From: Candidatus Cloacimonadota bacterium
Lineage (GTDB): Bacteria; Cloacimonadota; Cloacimonadia; Cloacimonadales; WRIO01
NCBI GenBank assembly: GCA_023230175.1
Contig: JALNXV010000098.1
Span: forward strand, 1-10,378
DNA length: 10,378 nt
Reading direction: 5' to 3'
Part shown: in pieces, positions 1 through 6,604 of the stretch
Layout: each line of letters opens with the position of its first letter
Numbering within the stretch: position 1 is the stretch's first letter
Program-made: the position numbers and the translations under genes
Notes under the pieces: generated by a model
Seen by the model: the letters and a program-made list of their open reading frames with translations, nothing else
Told to the model about the DNA's origin: nothing
Databases searched by the model: none

Positions 1-615
1 TCTCCTGAAAAAAGATTTCTAGATAAAATGAAAGACTTAAAAGTAATACATGAAGAATATATACTTTTTGAAGACTTAGGAATAGAGGATTGGAATGTAA
101 AAATTTATCCTCAAAAAGGTTTCCCTTGGAATCCTAACAAAGAAAATGATAAATTTAATCAAAATCTTGAAATCTGCAAATGGTTTATTTTTGAAGATGA
201 TGATAATATCAGATACTCTGTATTATTAGTTAATGCTGATGGGATTTCTACTCATCAGGCTCTCTACCTCTCAAATAATATTAGACCAAAGTTCCTACTT
301 TTTGCCGGTTACGGCTATGGTAGATACTATGATATAGATTATAATAATGATAGATTTTATGAATATACAATTTATTATAAAGACGATACTGTTCCAAAAT
401 ACTTTTCTCATGGACATTTTGCAAACGACGAAAACGATAGAAATAGACAGTACAATATTATTCCAAAACATAAGAAAAAAATATTGTTTTATTCTTATGA
501 TATTGAACATGCACAAGTGAAAGAATATAAAGATAAAACTAATTTAGTATATGAATATGTAGGAGATCAAGAATTAACATCAAAAGTCATTTTTAAAAAA
601 AGAAGTCCTGAATAA
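1..615 (+). CDS. Hypothetical protein, 5' end cut by the window
   Basis: The frame is open from the first base and ends at TAA, so this is the C-terminal part (204 codons) of a gene beginning outside the window. An internal ATG at 28 has no Shine-Dalgarno site before it, which makes a start there unlikely. I do not recognise the family. The protein is rich in Tyr, Phe, Asp, Asn and Lys, with runs such as FEDDDN and GYGYGRYYDIDYNND, no signal peptide, no membrane segment and no Cys cluster. It looks soluble and acidic-aromatic. Gln is coded by CAA and CAG, and no TAG interrupts it, so it is read with the standard code, unlike the frame at 927-1280. It is followed by about 0.3 kb of sequence without a clear gene, with no obvious operon partner. 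Confidence 0.65.
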   Translation, partial: SPEKRFLDKMKDLKVIHEEYILFEDLGIEDWNVKIYPQKGFPWNPNKENDKFNQNLEICKWFIFEDDDNIRYSVLLVNADGISTHQALYLSNNIRPKFLLFAGYGYGRYYDIDYNNDRFYEYTIYYKDDTVPKYFSHGHFANDENDRNRQYNIIPKHKKKILFYSYDIEHAQVKEYKDKTNLVYEYVGDQELTSKVIFKKRSPE

Positions 616-926
616 TCATTAAAAGTCTTTTATAATCACTCAAATTATTTATTATTTCACAATGTAATAAAAAAAAAGTAACAAACAGGCAAGAAATAGT
701 TATAATAACTTATATGGTTTTAGGATTATGCTCTAATAGATTAAAGTCTTGTATTTCTAAACTTTGTGATCATACACTATTAAAAGCTTTTTTAGAGCCA
801 AAACACATCAATTGGTTTTGATTACCTAATGACCTCATAATGAATATTTATTTTCTTACATTATAAATAGTTGCATTCAAACATTAATAGTAAAACCATA
901 AAATTAATAAAAATCAAGGAGGAAGT
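616..926. other. Intergenic stretch without a supportable gene
   Basis: This 311-base gap is very A+T rich. The longest open stretch is plus strand 636-818 (61 codons, closed by TGA at 819-821). It continues in the same frame to a TAA at about 864. Its only ATG is at 714 and lacks a ribosome site, so I do not call it a gene. The 3' end carries the ribosome site of the frame at 927. I see no tRNA, no strong terminator after the gene ending at 615, and no clear sigma70 promoter. Confidence 0.5.
916..922 (+). promoter_or_regulatory. Shine-Dalgarno site fixing the start at ATG 927
   Basis: AAGGAGG, a near-perfect anti-16S complement, lies four bases before ATG 927. It matters because it places the translation start upstream of five in-frame TAG codons. 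No comparable site precedes the TTG at 1083, the first possible start after the last TAG. Slightly short spacing is the only weakness. Confidence 0.7.
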
Positions 927-1280
927 ATGTATAATACCTCATAGTCGTTAATTAATTCACTTAAATAGTTCATGGAATATATTACAGAAAAAGATAAACA
1001 AATATATGAACTGAATAAGCGAGTTTAGTAGTTAGAAATTACTGTAAGTAAACTTCAAAACCGAACATCTTAGAATGAGTATTTGACAACAAACCAAGTA
1101 GCTGAATTATGTAAATTTAAACCTCAAACCATAAGAAAATATGTTTCTGAACAAAAAATCCCTTTTATTAAGCGAGGCAGAAAAGTCCTTTATAAAAGAA
1201 ATGATATAATTCAATGGCTTGATCAAAACAAAATTGAAACTTCAGAAAATGCATATTTTAATTATTTAATCAAACACTAA
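927..1280 (+). CDS. Coiled-coil/HTH excisionase-like protein with five in-frame TAG codons (possible amber-to-Gln recoding)
   Basis: Seen: ATG 927 follows AAGGAGG, and the frame ends at TAA 1278-1280 just before a strong terminator. Codons 6, 14, 34, 35 and 49 (942, 966, 1026, 1029, 1071) are TAG; there is no TAA or TGA. With TAG read as Gln the product has 117 residues. Residues 8-43 form a regular heptad coiled coil: d positions Leu8, Phe15, Lys22, Leu29, Leu36, Leu43; a positions Leu12, Ile19, Ile26, Val33, Val40. The register runs unbroken through the TAGs, all of which fall on exposed b or c positions. Residues 52-104 form a MerR/excisionase-type helix-turn-helix (TTNQVAELCKF, then QTIRKYV, IPFIKRGRKVLYKRNDI and QWL). 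Known: small proteins with an N-terminal helix plus this HTH are common in mobile elements. Other Gln codons are seven CAA and no CAG. Alternatives: a pseudogene, or a standard-code gene starting at TTG 1083 (65 codons, no good ribosome site). Confidence 0.6.
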
Positions 1281-1290
1281 AAAAAAGATT

Positions 1291-1318
1291 AAGCGACGAT
1301 TATTCGTCGCTTTTTTTT
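1291..1318 (+). terminator. Rho-independent terminator
   Basis: A perfect 9-bp stem (AAGCGACGA / TCGTCGCTT) with a TTAT loop is followed by eight T residues. An A tract precedes it, so it could also act on the minus strand. It starts 11 bases after the TAA of the HTH frame, supporting that frame as a transcribed gene. Confidence 0.93.
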
Positions 1319-1368
1319 ATTAAAAAAATTCTTTTCAATAATAATTTTTGTATTAATGCATTTTCAAT

Positions 1369-1387
1369 CTGTCCCAATTCTGTCCCA
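1369..1387. repeat. Tandem octamer CTGTCCCA x2
   Basis: CTGTCCCA occurs twice, separated by ATT, in the 217-base gap between the terminator and the tRNA. On the minus strand it lies in a 44-codon open stretch without a start codon that ends in the terminator. It may be a protein-binding site, a recombination-related sequence or the tail of a lost gene. The rest of the gap shows nothing recognisable. Confidence 0.35.
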
Positions 1388-1535
1388 TTTTTTTTAAATA
1401 CTTTAAAATATATTACAATTAATAAACAATCATTTCATAAAATTACATCGAATTTTACATTTCATAATTCATTGATAATTAAAGGCTTAGGATTTACAAA
1501 TTAAAATAACTTCTAAGATTTTTTGATGAAAATTA

Positions 1536-1611
1536 TGGTACATCCGACAGGATTCGAACCTGTGACCCACTGATTAAGAGTCAGTTGCTCTACCAACTGA
1601 GCTACGGATGC
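1536..1611 (-). tRNA. tRNA-Lys (anticodon CTT)
   Basis: The minus strand folds as a complete 76-base tRNA with encoded CCA. The acceptor stem is GCATCCG / CGGATGT with one terminal G-U pair. The D arm is GCTC/GAGC with AGTTGGTA in the loop, the anticodon arm ACTGA / TCAGT around CTCTTAA, and the T arm ACAGG / CCTGT around TTCGAAT. The anticodon is CTT, reading AAG lysine codons. A TTGACT at 1649-1654 on the minus strand may be its -35 element; the -10 is unclear. The 3' end points toward the TAG-rich frame, the side where tRNA-targeting elements usually insert. Confidence 0.97.
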
Positions 1612-1702
1612 ACACATATTATCAAATATTAAAATTTGTGTTTTTGAGTCAAGTAAAAAATACTATAATGTTTCAATTATATACATTGATATATTAGAAT
1701 TA

Positions 1703-2071
1703 TTATTTTTTCTTAAGCTTTCCTGACAATTGTTTGCCACAAAATTTATAAGTAATGTTTTTTATATCAGATAGTTCGTAATCATTTGATGTGATTTCAA
1801 GAGTAGCATTTTCAAAAGCAGTAAAAATAGTTTCATCATATTTTTTAATTTTAAAGTTCAATATATCATCACTGATTTTTAGATTAATGGGTAATGAAAA
1901 TTCATAAGTCACATAGATTTCATTTGAAGACTTTTGCAAAGTATAGGCATTAAAATTTAAAACTTCGTGAATTATGAATTTCTTATTGTTAAATTCAATC
2001 TGCGTAAAATAATCAACCCTCTTTAATTTAAAACTCAAATTCTATTCAAGTGATACATAATTTTTATACAT
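1703..2071 (-). CDS. Small hypothetical protein, possibly read through one in-frame TAG
   Basis: The body of the frame (2038 down to TAA at 1703-1705) encodes about 111 residues of mixed beta-type sequence with no membrane segment or recognisable motif and a basic tail (GKLKKK). I do not recognise the family. Start choice is odd. The only candidate within the uninterrupted part is TTG 2038, which has no ribosome site. Eleven codons upstream in frame is ATG 2069-2071, separated by one TAG (2042-2044). A TGA lies immediately before that ATG, so the frame cannot extend further. Read through as Gln, the product would have 122 residues and begin MYKNYVSLEQNLSF. A standard-code start at TTG, or a single nonsense mutation, is equally possible. 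It lies upstream of the tRNA on the same strand. Confidence 0.45.
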
Positions 2072-2096
2072 TCATTAAAATACTTGCCTAATCTGA

Positions 2097-2120
2097 TTGA
2101 CAACAATTGCATTTTATAAT
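2097..2120 (+). promoter_or_regulatory. Possible promoter of the GT4 gene
   Basis: A consensus TTGACA (2097-2102) and a consensus TATAAT (2115-2120) lie just upstream of the glycosyltransferase gene but are only 12 bases apart, too close to work together by the usual rule. Either element may pair with a weaker partner, for example TTGACA with TTTATT 17 bases downstream. Start-site position is therefore uncertain. Confidence 0.35.
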
Positions 2121-2155
2121 TTATTGAATTAGTATTTTAAAACGGATGAGGTAGA

Positions 2156-3298
2156 GTGAAAAAAAACATTATAATGATTTTAGAACAAGATTTGATATAT
2201 CCATATCTTGATATTAGACCATACAAAGAGGCAGAAACTTTAAAGAAATCCGGATACGATGTTGATTTTTTAACCTGGAACTTTTTTACACAAAATTATT
2301 ATCAAAGTATAGAAGAATATAAAGGTTTTAGAATTTTTAGACTTCAATATAAAAAATTAAATAAGTTTGTAAGTGCTTTTCAGTATTGTTTATGTTTTAT
2401 AAATACATTTTTGCATATTAAAAAAAACAAATATGATATTATTCATTGTCATGATACTTTACCTTTATTATGTTCTTTTTTAGCAAAGATTATATTGGGT
2501 AAAAAATTAGTTTATGATGCACATGAGTTGAGTACTGAGATGGGTAAACCAAGAATTATAAGTGTATTTTTTAAATTTGTGGAATACCTTACTTGTAGGT
2601 ATTGGGATTTGTTAATTACTACAAATAAACAAAGAACAGCAGTAATGTTGAATAGATATCAAATTACAGATATCAATTCAATAATTTTAAATAATTATCC
2701 AAAACTTGATTATTACAATTTTTTTAATATAGAAAAAAAAACTGATCTTTTAATAATTTTATATCAAGGTGAAATTAGTAAAAAAAGAGAAACAGATAAA
2801 CTAATTAAAGCTTTTAAAAATCTAAAGATTTCATATAAATTATTACTAATTGGCAAGTGTAAAGATGAAATGTATTTTAAACAGATTATAAAGAATTATG
2901 GATTAGAAGACAAAGTTAGTTTATTGCAACCGTTAGTAAATACAGAATTACATAAAATTATGAAAATTTCTCATATTGGCATTATTTCTTTAGATATGAA
3001 TATCTTAAATAATGAGTTGTGTGAACCAAATAAACTTTATGAATATTTATTATTCGGAATGTCCGTAATAATGCCGAATTGTCAACATTTTTATCAAATG
3101 AGTATGGAATTTCCTGATAAAGCTATCCAATTTTATGATGAAATTTATGAAGTATCTACTTTGATTAATAGAATCGATATAGATATTCTTTGCAATTTAT
3201 CTCAAATAAATTCGGATATTATTCAAAACAAATATCTTTGGAATAATATTGAAGATAAATTGATAAATAAATATAATACATTATTCGGAAATATTTAG
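2156..3298 (+). CDS. GT4-type (GT-B fold) glycosyltransferase
   Basis: The 380-residue length fits family 4 glycosyltransferases, which move a sugar from a nucleotide donor onto a glycan or lipid acceptor at the cytoplasmic membrane face. The N-terminal Rossmann half contains HCHDTLPLL (97-105) and YDAHELS (120-126). The C-terminal half opens with YQGEISKKR (203-211), where the donor-binding basic residue of the family lies. It also holds EPNKLYEYLLFGMSVI (290-305), the E-x7-E-like nucleotide-sugar motif. GTG 2156 is the start, with GAGG four bases before it; ATG seven codons in is an alternative. The stop is TAG. The substrate cannot be told. It stands alone on the plus strand and converges on the envelope cassette, so a shared glycan pathway is only an inference. 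Confidence 0.88.
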   Translation: MKKNIIMILEQDLIYPYLDIRPYKEAETLKKSGYDVDFLTWNFFTQNYYQSIEEYKGFRIFRLQYKKLNKFVSAFQYCLCFINTFLHIKKNKYDIIHCHDTLPLLCSFLAKIILGKKLVYDAHELSTEMGKPRIISVFFKFVEYLTCRYWDLLITTNKQRTAVMLNRYQITDINSIILNNYPKLDYYNFFNIEKKTDLLIILYQGEISKKRETDKLIKAFKNLKISYKLLLIGKCKDEMYFKQIIKNYGLEDKVSLLQPLVNTELHKIMKISHIGIISLDMNILNNELCEPNKLYEYLLFGMSVIMPNCQHFYQMSMEFPDKAIQFYDEIYEVSTLINRIDIDILCNLSQINSDIIQNKYLWNNIEDKLINKYNTLFGNI

Positions 3299-3325
3299 AG
3301 GTTGTTTCAAGATGTGAAAAATGTT

Positions 3326-3346
3326 CTACAAGCTTCCAGCTTGTAG
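3326..3346. repeat. Perfect 9-bp palindrome between convergent genes
   Basis: CTACAAGCT and AGCTTGTAG are exact reverse complements around a TCC loop. The hairpin sits 28 bases after the glycosyltransferase stop. It lacks a T tract, so it is not a standard terminator. It resembles short palindromic elements scattered between genes in many bacteria. Confidence 0.6.
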
Positions 3347-3382
3347 TTTCGTAAAATATCTAATACCTCTTAAGGATTTTTA

Positions 3383-3420
3383 GTGCAAGCAAGGATGCTC
3401 GCACAACAACATTATTCAAC
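3383..3420. repeat. Short palindromic repeat, copy 1
   Basis: GTGCAAGCA / TGCTCGCAC forms a 9-bp stem with one mismatch around AGGA (3383-3404), followed by ACAACAACATTATTCAAC. Positions 3386-3420 align without gaps to 9018-9052, 27 of 35 identical by eye, including GATGCTCG and TTATTCAAC. The palindrome is intact here and degraded in the other copy. Confidence 0.55.
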
Positions 3421-3448
3421 AGACTTATTTAATAGTCTTTGATATTTA

Positions 3449-3814
3449 TTAACCGAGTTTAGATTTTTTCTTAACAGGTTCTGAAGGTATTGTATTAGCT
3501 TTCTTATCTTGGAGTTTTTTGTTTTTATTATAGTTTTGCAATTGTAACATTTCTTTTGTTTCAATTTCATTTTGTAAATCTTTATCTTTTTCAAATGAAG
3601 TTTTTCTATTTCGGGGTTTTGGTAAGATATTGAATTCACTAATAATTGAATGCAAGAGTAAAAGTGTTGTTATAAGTGCGATTAGAATCAGCAGTAACTT
3701 AAAAAAAAAGGGAATATTAAAATCTTGAGATAAAAACTCTGCTAAGAGAAATCCATCTCTAAAGATACCATCTAAGGCTAAAATTAAAATTAAAATCAGT
3801 ATTACTATCTTCAT
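3449..3814 (-). CDS. Small two-helix membrane protein, unknown function
   Basis: This is the last gene of the minus-strand run, 22 bases after the beta-propeller gene. The 121-residue product has a very hydrophobic N-terminal segment (2-18, repeated ILILIL) and a second long one (about 35-57, KLLLILIALITTLLLL). A polar, Lys/Glu/Gln/Asn-rich tail of about 60 residues ends PVKKKSKLG. The tail looks partly helical or disordered. No family is recognised. No clear Shine-Dalgarno site precedes ATG 3814, so translation may depend on coupling to the gene upstream. Membrane location and a link to the glycosyltransferase/radical SAM genes are inferred from position. Confidence 0.7.
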   Translation of the reverse strand: MKIVILILILILALDGIFRDGFLLAEFLSQDFNIPFFFKLLLILIALITTLLLLHSIISEFNILPKPRNRKTSFEKDKDLQNEIETKEMLQLQNYNKNKKLQDKKANTIPSEPVKKKSKLG

Positions 3815-3836
3815 AATACTATATTATCGGCGAGAA

Positions 3837-4580
3837 TTATTTTTTCTCAAGTATTATTTTGGATATTTTTGTATTATAAGAAACATATATCGAATTATCT
3901 ATCTGATCATAATCTGAAATAAAAAAAATTTCATCTTCAAAGTTTAAGGCAAATATATCATCTCCGGTTAAATTATCAATGATTTTAAGTGAATTTCCTT
4001 CTGTTATTATAATAACTCCGGATAAGAATCTTTTATCTTCATTATAGGTAATTTGATAAGGGTGGTTGTTTTGGTTTTTAGTAAATAGATGCATATTATT
4101 GAATTGTTGTGACCAAACAAGTTCACCATCAGTTCTATTTAAAGCGTAAGTATTTTTATTTTCATCGATTAGTAAAAGATTATTTCCTTCAATGAGAGTA
4201 ATGTAGAGTACATTAGAATCTAATTGTTTTTTCCATAAGATTTTCATTGACGATTTGTTATAAACAGCTATTTTATCATAACTTATAAGATATAAATTAT
4301 TTAAATCAAAAGATGGAGCTAAAGTTATATCAAAATTTAGTTCAGTTGTCCATTCTTTTCTTAACTGTACTGATTTAAAATCTTTGAGTAGTTTTTCAAA
4401 ATCTAATTGTAATTTTAATGGAATCTTATCAAGTTCAATATTTCTAAATCTTTCATTTATTATATATTTACTTTTATCAAGATTTACTTCAATTTCATTT
4501 TCCCTGAAAAACACATAATAAGCTGAAATAATTAGAAAAAAAATAATAAAAATTGTTGGTAGATAGTGTTTTTTTCTCAT
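3837..4580 (-). CDS. Membrane-anchored PQQ-type beta-propeller repeat protein
   Basis: The 247-residue product begins with MRKKHY and a hydrophobic helix (7-25) without a clear cleavage site, suggesting an N-terminal anchor with the rest outside the membrane. The body shows degenerate beta-propeller blades of the PQQ/BamB type. These are YDKIAVYNKSSMKILWKKQL (101-120), NKNTYALNRTDGELVWSQQF (141-160) and GNSLKIIDNLTGDDIFALNF (195-214), each with the strand-turn-strand and W or F closing pattern. Three or four blades are too few for a complete seven- or eight-blade propeller, so it may be short or oligomerise. It follows the radical SAM gene by four bases (TAAATTTATG), implying co-expression. 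A scaffold or binding role is inferred. Confidence 0.75.
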   Translation of the reverse strand: MRKKHYLPTIFIIFFLIISAYYVFFRENEIEVNLDKSKYIINERFRNIELDKIPLKLQLDFEKLLKDFKSVQLRKEWTTELNFDITLAPSFDLNNLYLISYDKIAVYNKSSMKILWKKQLDSNVLYITLIEGNNLLLIDENKNTYALNRTDGELVWSQQFNNMHLFTKNQNNHPYQITYNEDKRFLSGVIIITEGNSLKIIDNLTGDDIFALNFEDEIFFISDYDQIDNSIYVSYNTKISKIILEKK

Positions 4581-4584
4581 AAAT

Positions 4585-5670
4585 TTAATCCCACCATTTT
4601 AAAAAACTTCTGTAGAATACTCTTGATAAAATTTTAAAGTCTAATAACATATTTGTGTATGAAGCATTAGCTAAAGGACAATAACATTCTTTATTTTTTA
4701 TAGATTTTCTTTCTACATTAAAATTTTTACTAGTCCAAATTTGTTTAAAATTGTAATTATTTTTTCTTAAATTACCAAGTGATTTTGCTTTTATACAGCA
4801 AGCCCATACTTCTCCGTCTGGTGAAATTTGAACTGACGTAATACCGGCATAACAAGGAATTACTTGTGTTTTATCGCGTAAGATTTGTTTGACTAGGTTA
4901 TAGTATTCTATTCTGAAAGATTGTGTTATTCTATGCATTTTTTTAGTAATTTTTAAATGTTTTATCCTATGTATCAAAAAATCTACAGCAGATTTATATT
5001 TGATTGGATCCGGTGAAATATCAGAATTGATAGTGATTAGTTCATTTCTTTCTTCGGCAATTTCTGTAATGTATTGATCCGCCTTTAAGCTCATTAGATT
5101 ATTTGCAATAGAGGAAAATGAATCAACATTAAATTTTGAAATCACAGTATGAATCCCAATTGAAAGATTTTTGTATTCTAGTTTTTTTAGTTGGTTGTAT
5201 GTATTTATTACTTTAGTATAATTATCCGGAACATTTCTAATTTGATTGTGTTGTTCACCAATCCCGTCAATAGAGAGATTGATGATGATTTGTGATTTTT
5301 TGCAATGTTCACATATTTCTTTAACTTCTTGAACTATTTTTTTAGTCATAATACCGTTTGAAGGGATATTGATAATCTTGGGTTTACAGTTATTGTAAAA
5401 TAACTTTACGATAGATGAAAATTTTCTTTTTAAAAAAGGTTCTCCACCGCTAAAGGTAATCCAATACGGGCTTTTACCGATATTTTGAGATAATTTTTTA
5501 TATTCTTCAAGAGATAATTCCTTACATTTTCTATTATAAATATTACAGGTTTTACATCGAGAATTGCAAGTATAAGTTACTGAGACTGTATAATTCATAG
5601 GTAAAATTTTTGGAAATCCAATATGATAGAAAAGTTTGTAAATAATTAATCTTGATAAAATATATATCAT
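4585..5670 (-). CDS. Radical SAM protein with SPASM-like C-terminal Cys cluster
   Basis: The family cuts S-adenosylmethionine at a [4Fe-4S] cluster to start radical chemistry. The cluster motif C35-NSR-C39-KT-C42 is intact, preceded by the usual beta strand (NYTVSVTYT). SGGEP (74-78) is the SAM-binding motif, and the barrel continues through NLSIDG. The C-terminal part has Cys273, Cys291/292, Cys329 and Cys331 around QISPDGEVWACC, typical of SPASM/twitch domains that hold auxiliary clusters, although the set looks reduced. The N-terminus and the tail (ILSRVFYRSFLKWW) are hydrophobic or aromatic and may touch the membrane. It is four bases from genes on both sides. Placement between a GT2 enzyme and a beta-propeller protein suggests modification of a glycan, lipid or peptide; the substrate is unknown. 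Confidence 0.9.
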   Translation of the reverse strand: MIYILSRLIIYKLFYHIGFPKILPMNYTVSVTYTCNSRCKTCNIYNRKCKELSLEEYKKLSQNIGKSPYWITFSGGEPFLKRKFSSIVKLFYNNCKPKIINIPSNGIMTKKIVQEVKEICEHCKKSQIIINLSIDGIGEQHNQIRNVPDNYTKVINTYNQLKKLEYKNLSIGIHTVISKFNVDSFSSIANNLMSLKADQYITEIAEERNELITINSDISPDPIKYKSAVDFLIHRIKHLKITKKMHRITQSFRIEYYNLVKQILRDKTQVIPCYAGITSVQISPDGEVWACCIKAKSLGNLRKNNYNFKQIWTSKNFNVERKSIKNKECYCPLANASYTNMLLDFKILSRVFYRSFLKWWD

Positions 5671-5674
5671 AAAT

Positions 5675-6604
5675 TTAATCTCTTAATTTCTTGGCACTAT
5701 TGATAGTGTCCCATATAAATGGATTAGATTTTTTAAAATGGTAATCAAAAATACCTAATATTCTACATAAAATTTCAAGTTTAGCAACTGCAATAATCTT
5801 AATAATGTCTTTTGGGTGATTGATTATTTCGAAGAAAAAAAGGTTTGCTAATAGAGATAAATTATTGGATGATACGCTATAATTTTGATTATTTTTAAGC
5901 CATAAATGCCCGATTGCAATTCTTTTTCTTTGTTTAATAAAATCGCTTAATGTTTCCGGTCCTTTGTTATAAACAATAGCTTTAGGTATGTATTTACAGT
6001 CAAGTCCCTTTTCTTTAATAATAGCTTCTATACTTGCTTCATCTACAGCTGATTGTTCAGGAATTTTTTCAAATACTTTTTTGAACGCAATCATTTCTCC
6101 TAATTTTGGGGAAAATAATGCCATCTTATGATGAAGTTTCCATAATAATTTAACTGCATAACTTATAAAGTCATTGTTATAATTCAAAGGTATAGGATGA
6201 CCACCTGTCATACCTATTTTTGTTTCTGACATATCTTCAGAATTATAAAAAGGTTGAATGAGGTTTAATACACAATTTTTATCCGGTATTGTATCAGCTG
6301 ATTCTACTATAAGAATATTAGTATTGGCATTTTTGATAAATAAATTTATTGCAGAAGATTTACCATTACGAGTTTTTTCTTTAATAAGTTTTATTTTGTT
6401 ATTTTTTTGAGAAAAATCTTCAACAATATTATTTGTATTATCAGTAGAGCCGGAAGATATGACAATTATTTCATCAATTTGGACTTTGATATTGCTATGC
6501 TTATTGTTTTGTTGTTGATTTAGAAGAGCTGATAATATATGAGAAATATTTTTTTCTTCATTATATGCCATAACTCCCACAGAACATAAAACTAAATTAT
6601 TCAT
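5675..6604 (-). CDS. GT2-family glycosyltransferase, membrane-associated
   Basis: The start is ATG 6604, which overlaps the nusB stop by eight bases and has AAGGA eight bases before it; an upstream TTG at 6622 is less likely. The 309-residue protein has the GT-A pattern: VGVMAYNEEKNI (9-20), ISSGSTDNT (49-57), GKSSAIN (81-87), ESADT (101-105), VDEAS (187-191) and QRKRI (225-229). The last resembles the QxxRW motif of processive GT2 enzymes. The usual acidic pair before GST is SS, and the DxD-type motif reads ESAD, so metal or donor binding may differ. A hydrophobic stretch near 249-262 (LSLLANLFFFEII) suggests membrane contact. It likely transfers sugar in envelope glycan assembly. The next gene starts four bases after its stop. 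Confidence 0.88.
   Translation of the reverse strand: MNNLVLCSVGVMAYNEEKNISHILSALLNQQQNNKHSNIKVQIDEIIVISSGSTDNTNNIVEDFSQKNNKIKLIKEKTRNGKSSAINLFIKNANTNILIVESADTIPDKNCVLNLIQPFYNSEDMSETKIGMTGGHPIPLNYNNDFISYAVKLLWKLHHKMALFSPKLGEMIAFKKVFEKIPEQSAVDEASIEAIIKEKGLDCKYIPKAIVYNKGPETLSDFIKQRKRIAIGHLWLKNNQNYSVSSNNLSLLANLFFFEIINHPKDIIKIIAVAKLEILCRILGIFDYHFKKSNPFIWDTINSAKKLRD

Noticed and set aside
636..863. Plus-strand open stretch interrupted by one TGA at 819-821
   Set aside because: No ribosome site, only one internal ATG at 714, composition like the surrounding DNA and no recognisable motif. It shares the frame of the HTH gene, but by chance one frame in three does.
942..1073. Pyrrolysine insertion as the explanation for the TAG codons
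   Set aside because: Pyrrolysine occurs singly in a few enzyme families. Five in a short coiled-coil/HTH protein, two adjacent, does not fit.
1319..1465. Minus-strand 44-codon startless frame (with NGTELGQIENAL) ending in the terminator, possibly an integrase tail
   Set aside because: Too short and not recognisable as a recombinase; no catalytic residues are visible. Only the CTGTCCCA repeat is kept as a feature.
1536..1611. The tRNA as a suppressor that could read TAG
   Set aside because: The anticodon loop CTCTTAA gives anticodon CTT (Lys, AAG), not CTA.
3412..3639. Minus-strand 75-codon frame overlapping the small membrane protein gene
   Set aside because: Lys-rich translation in an alternate frame without a ribosome site; the membrane-helix frame is the better choice.
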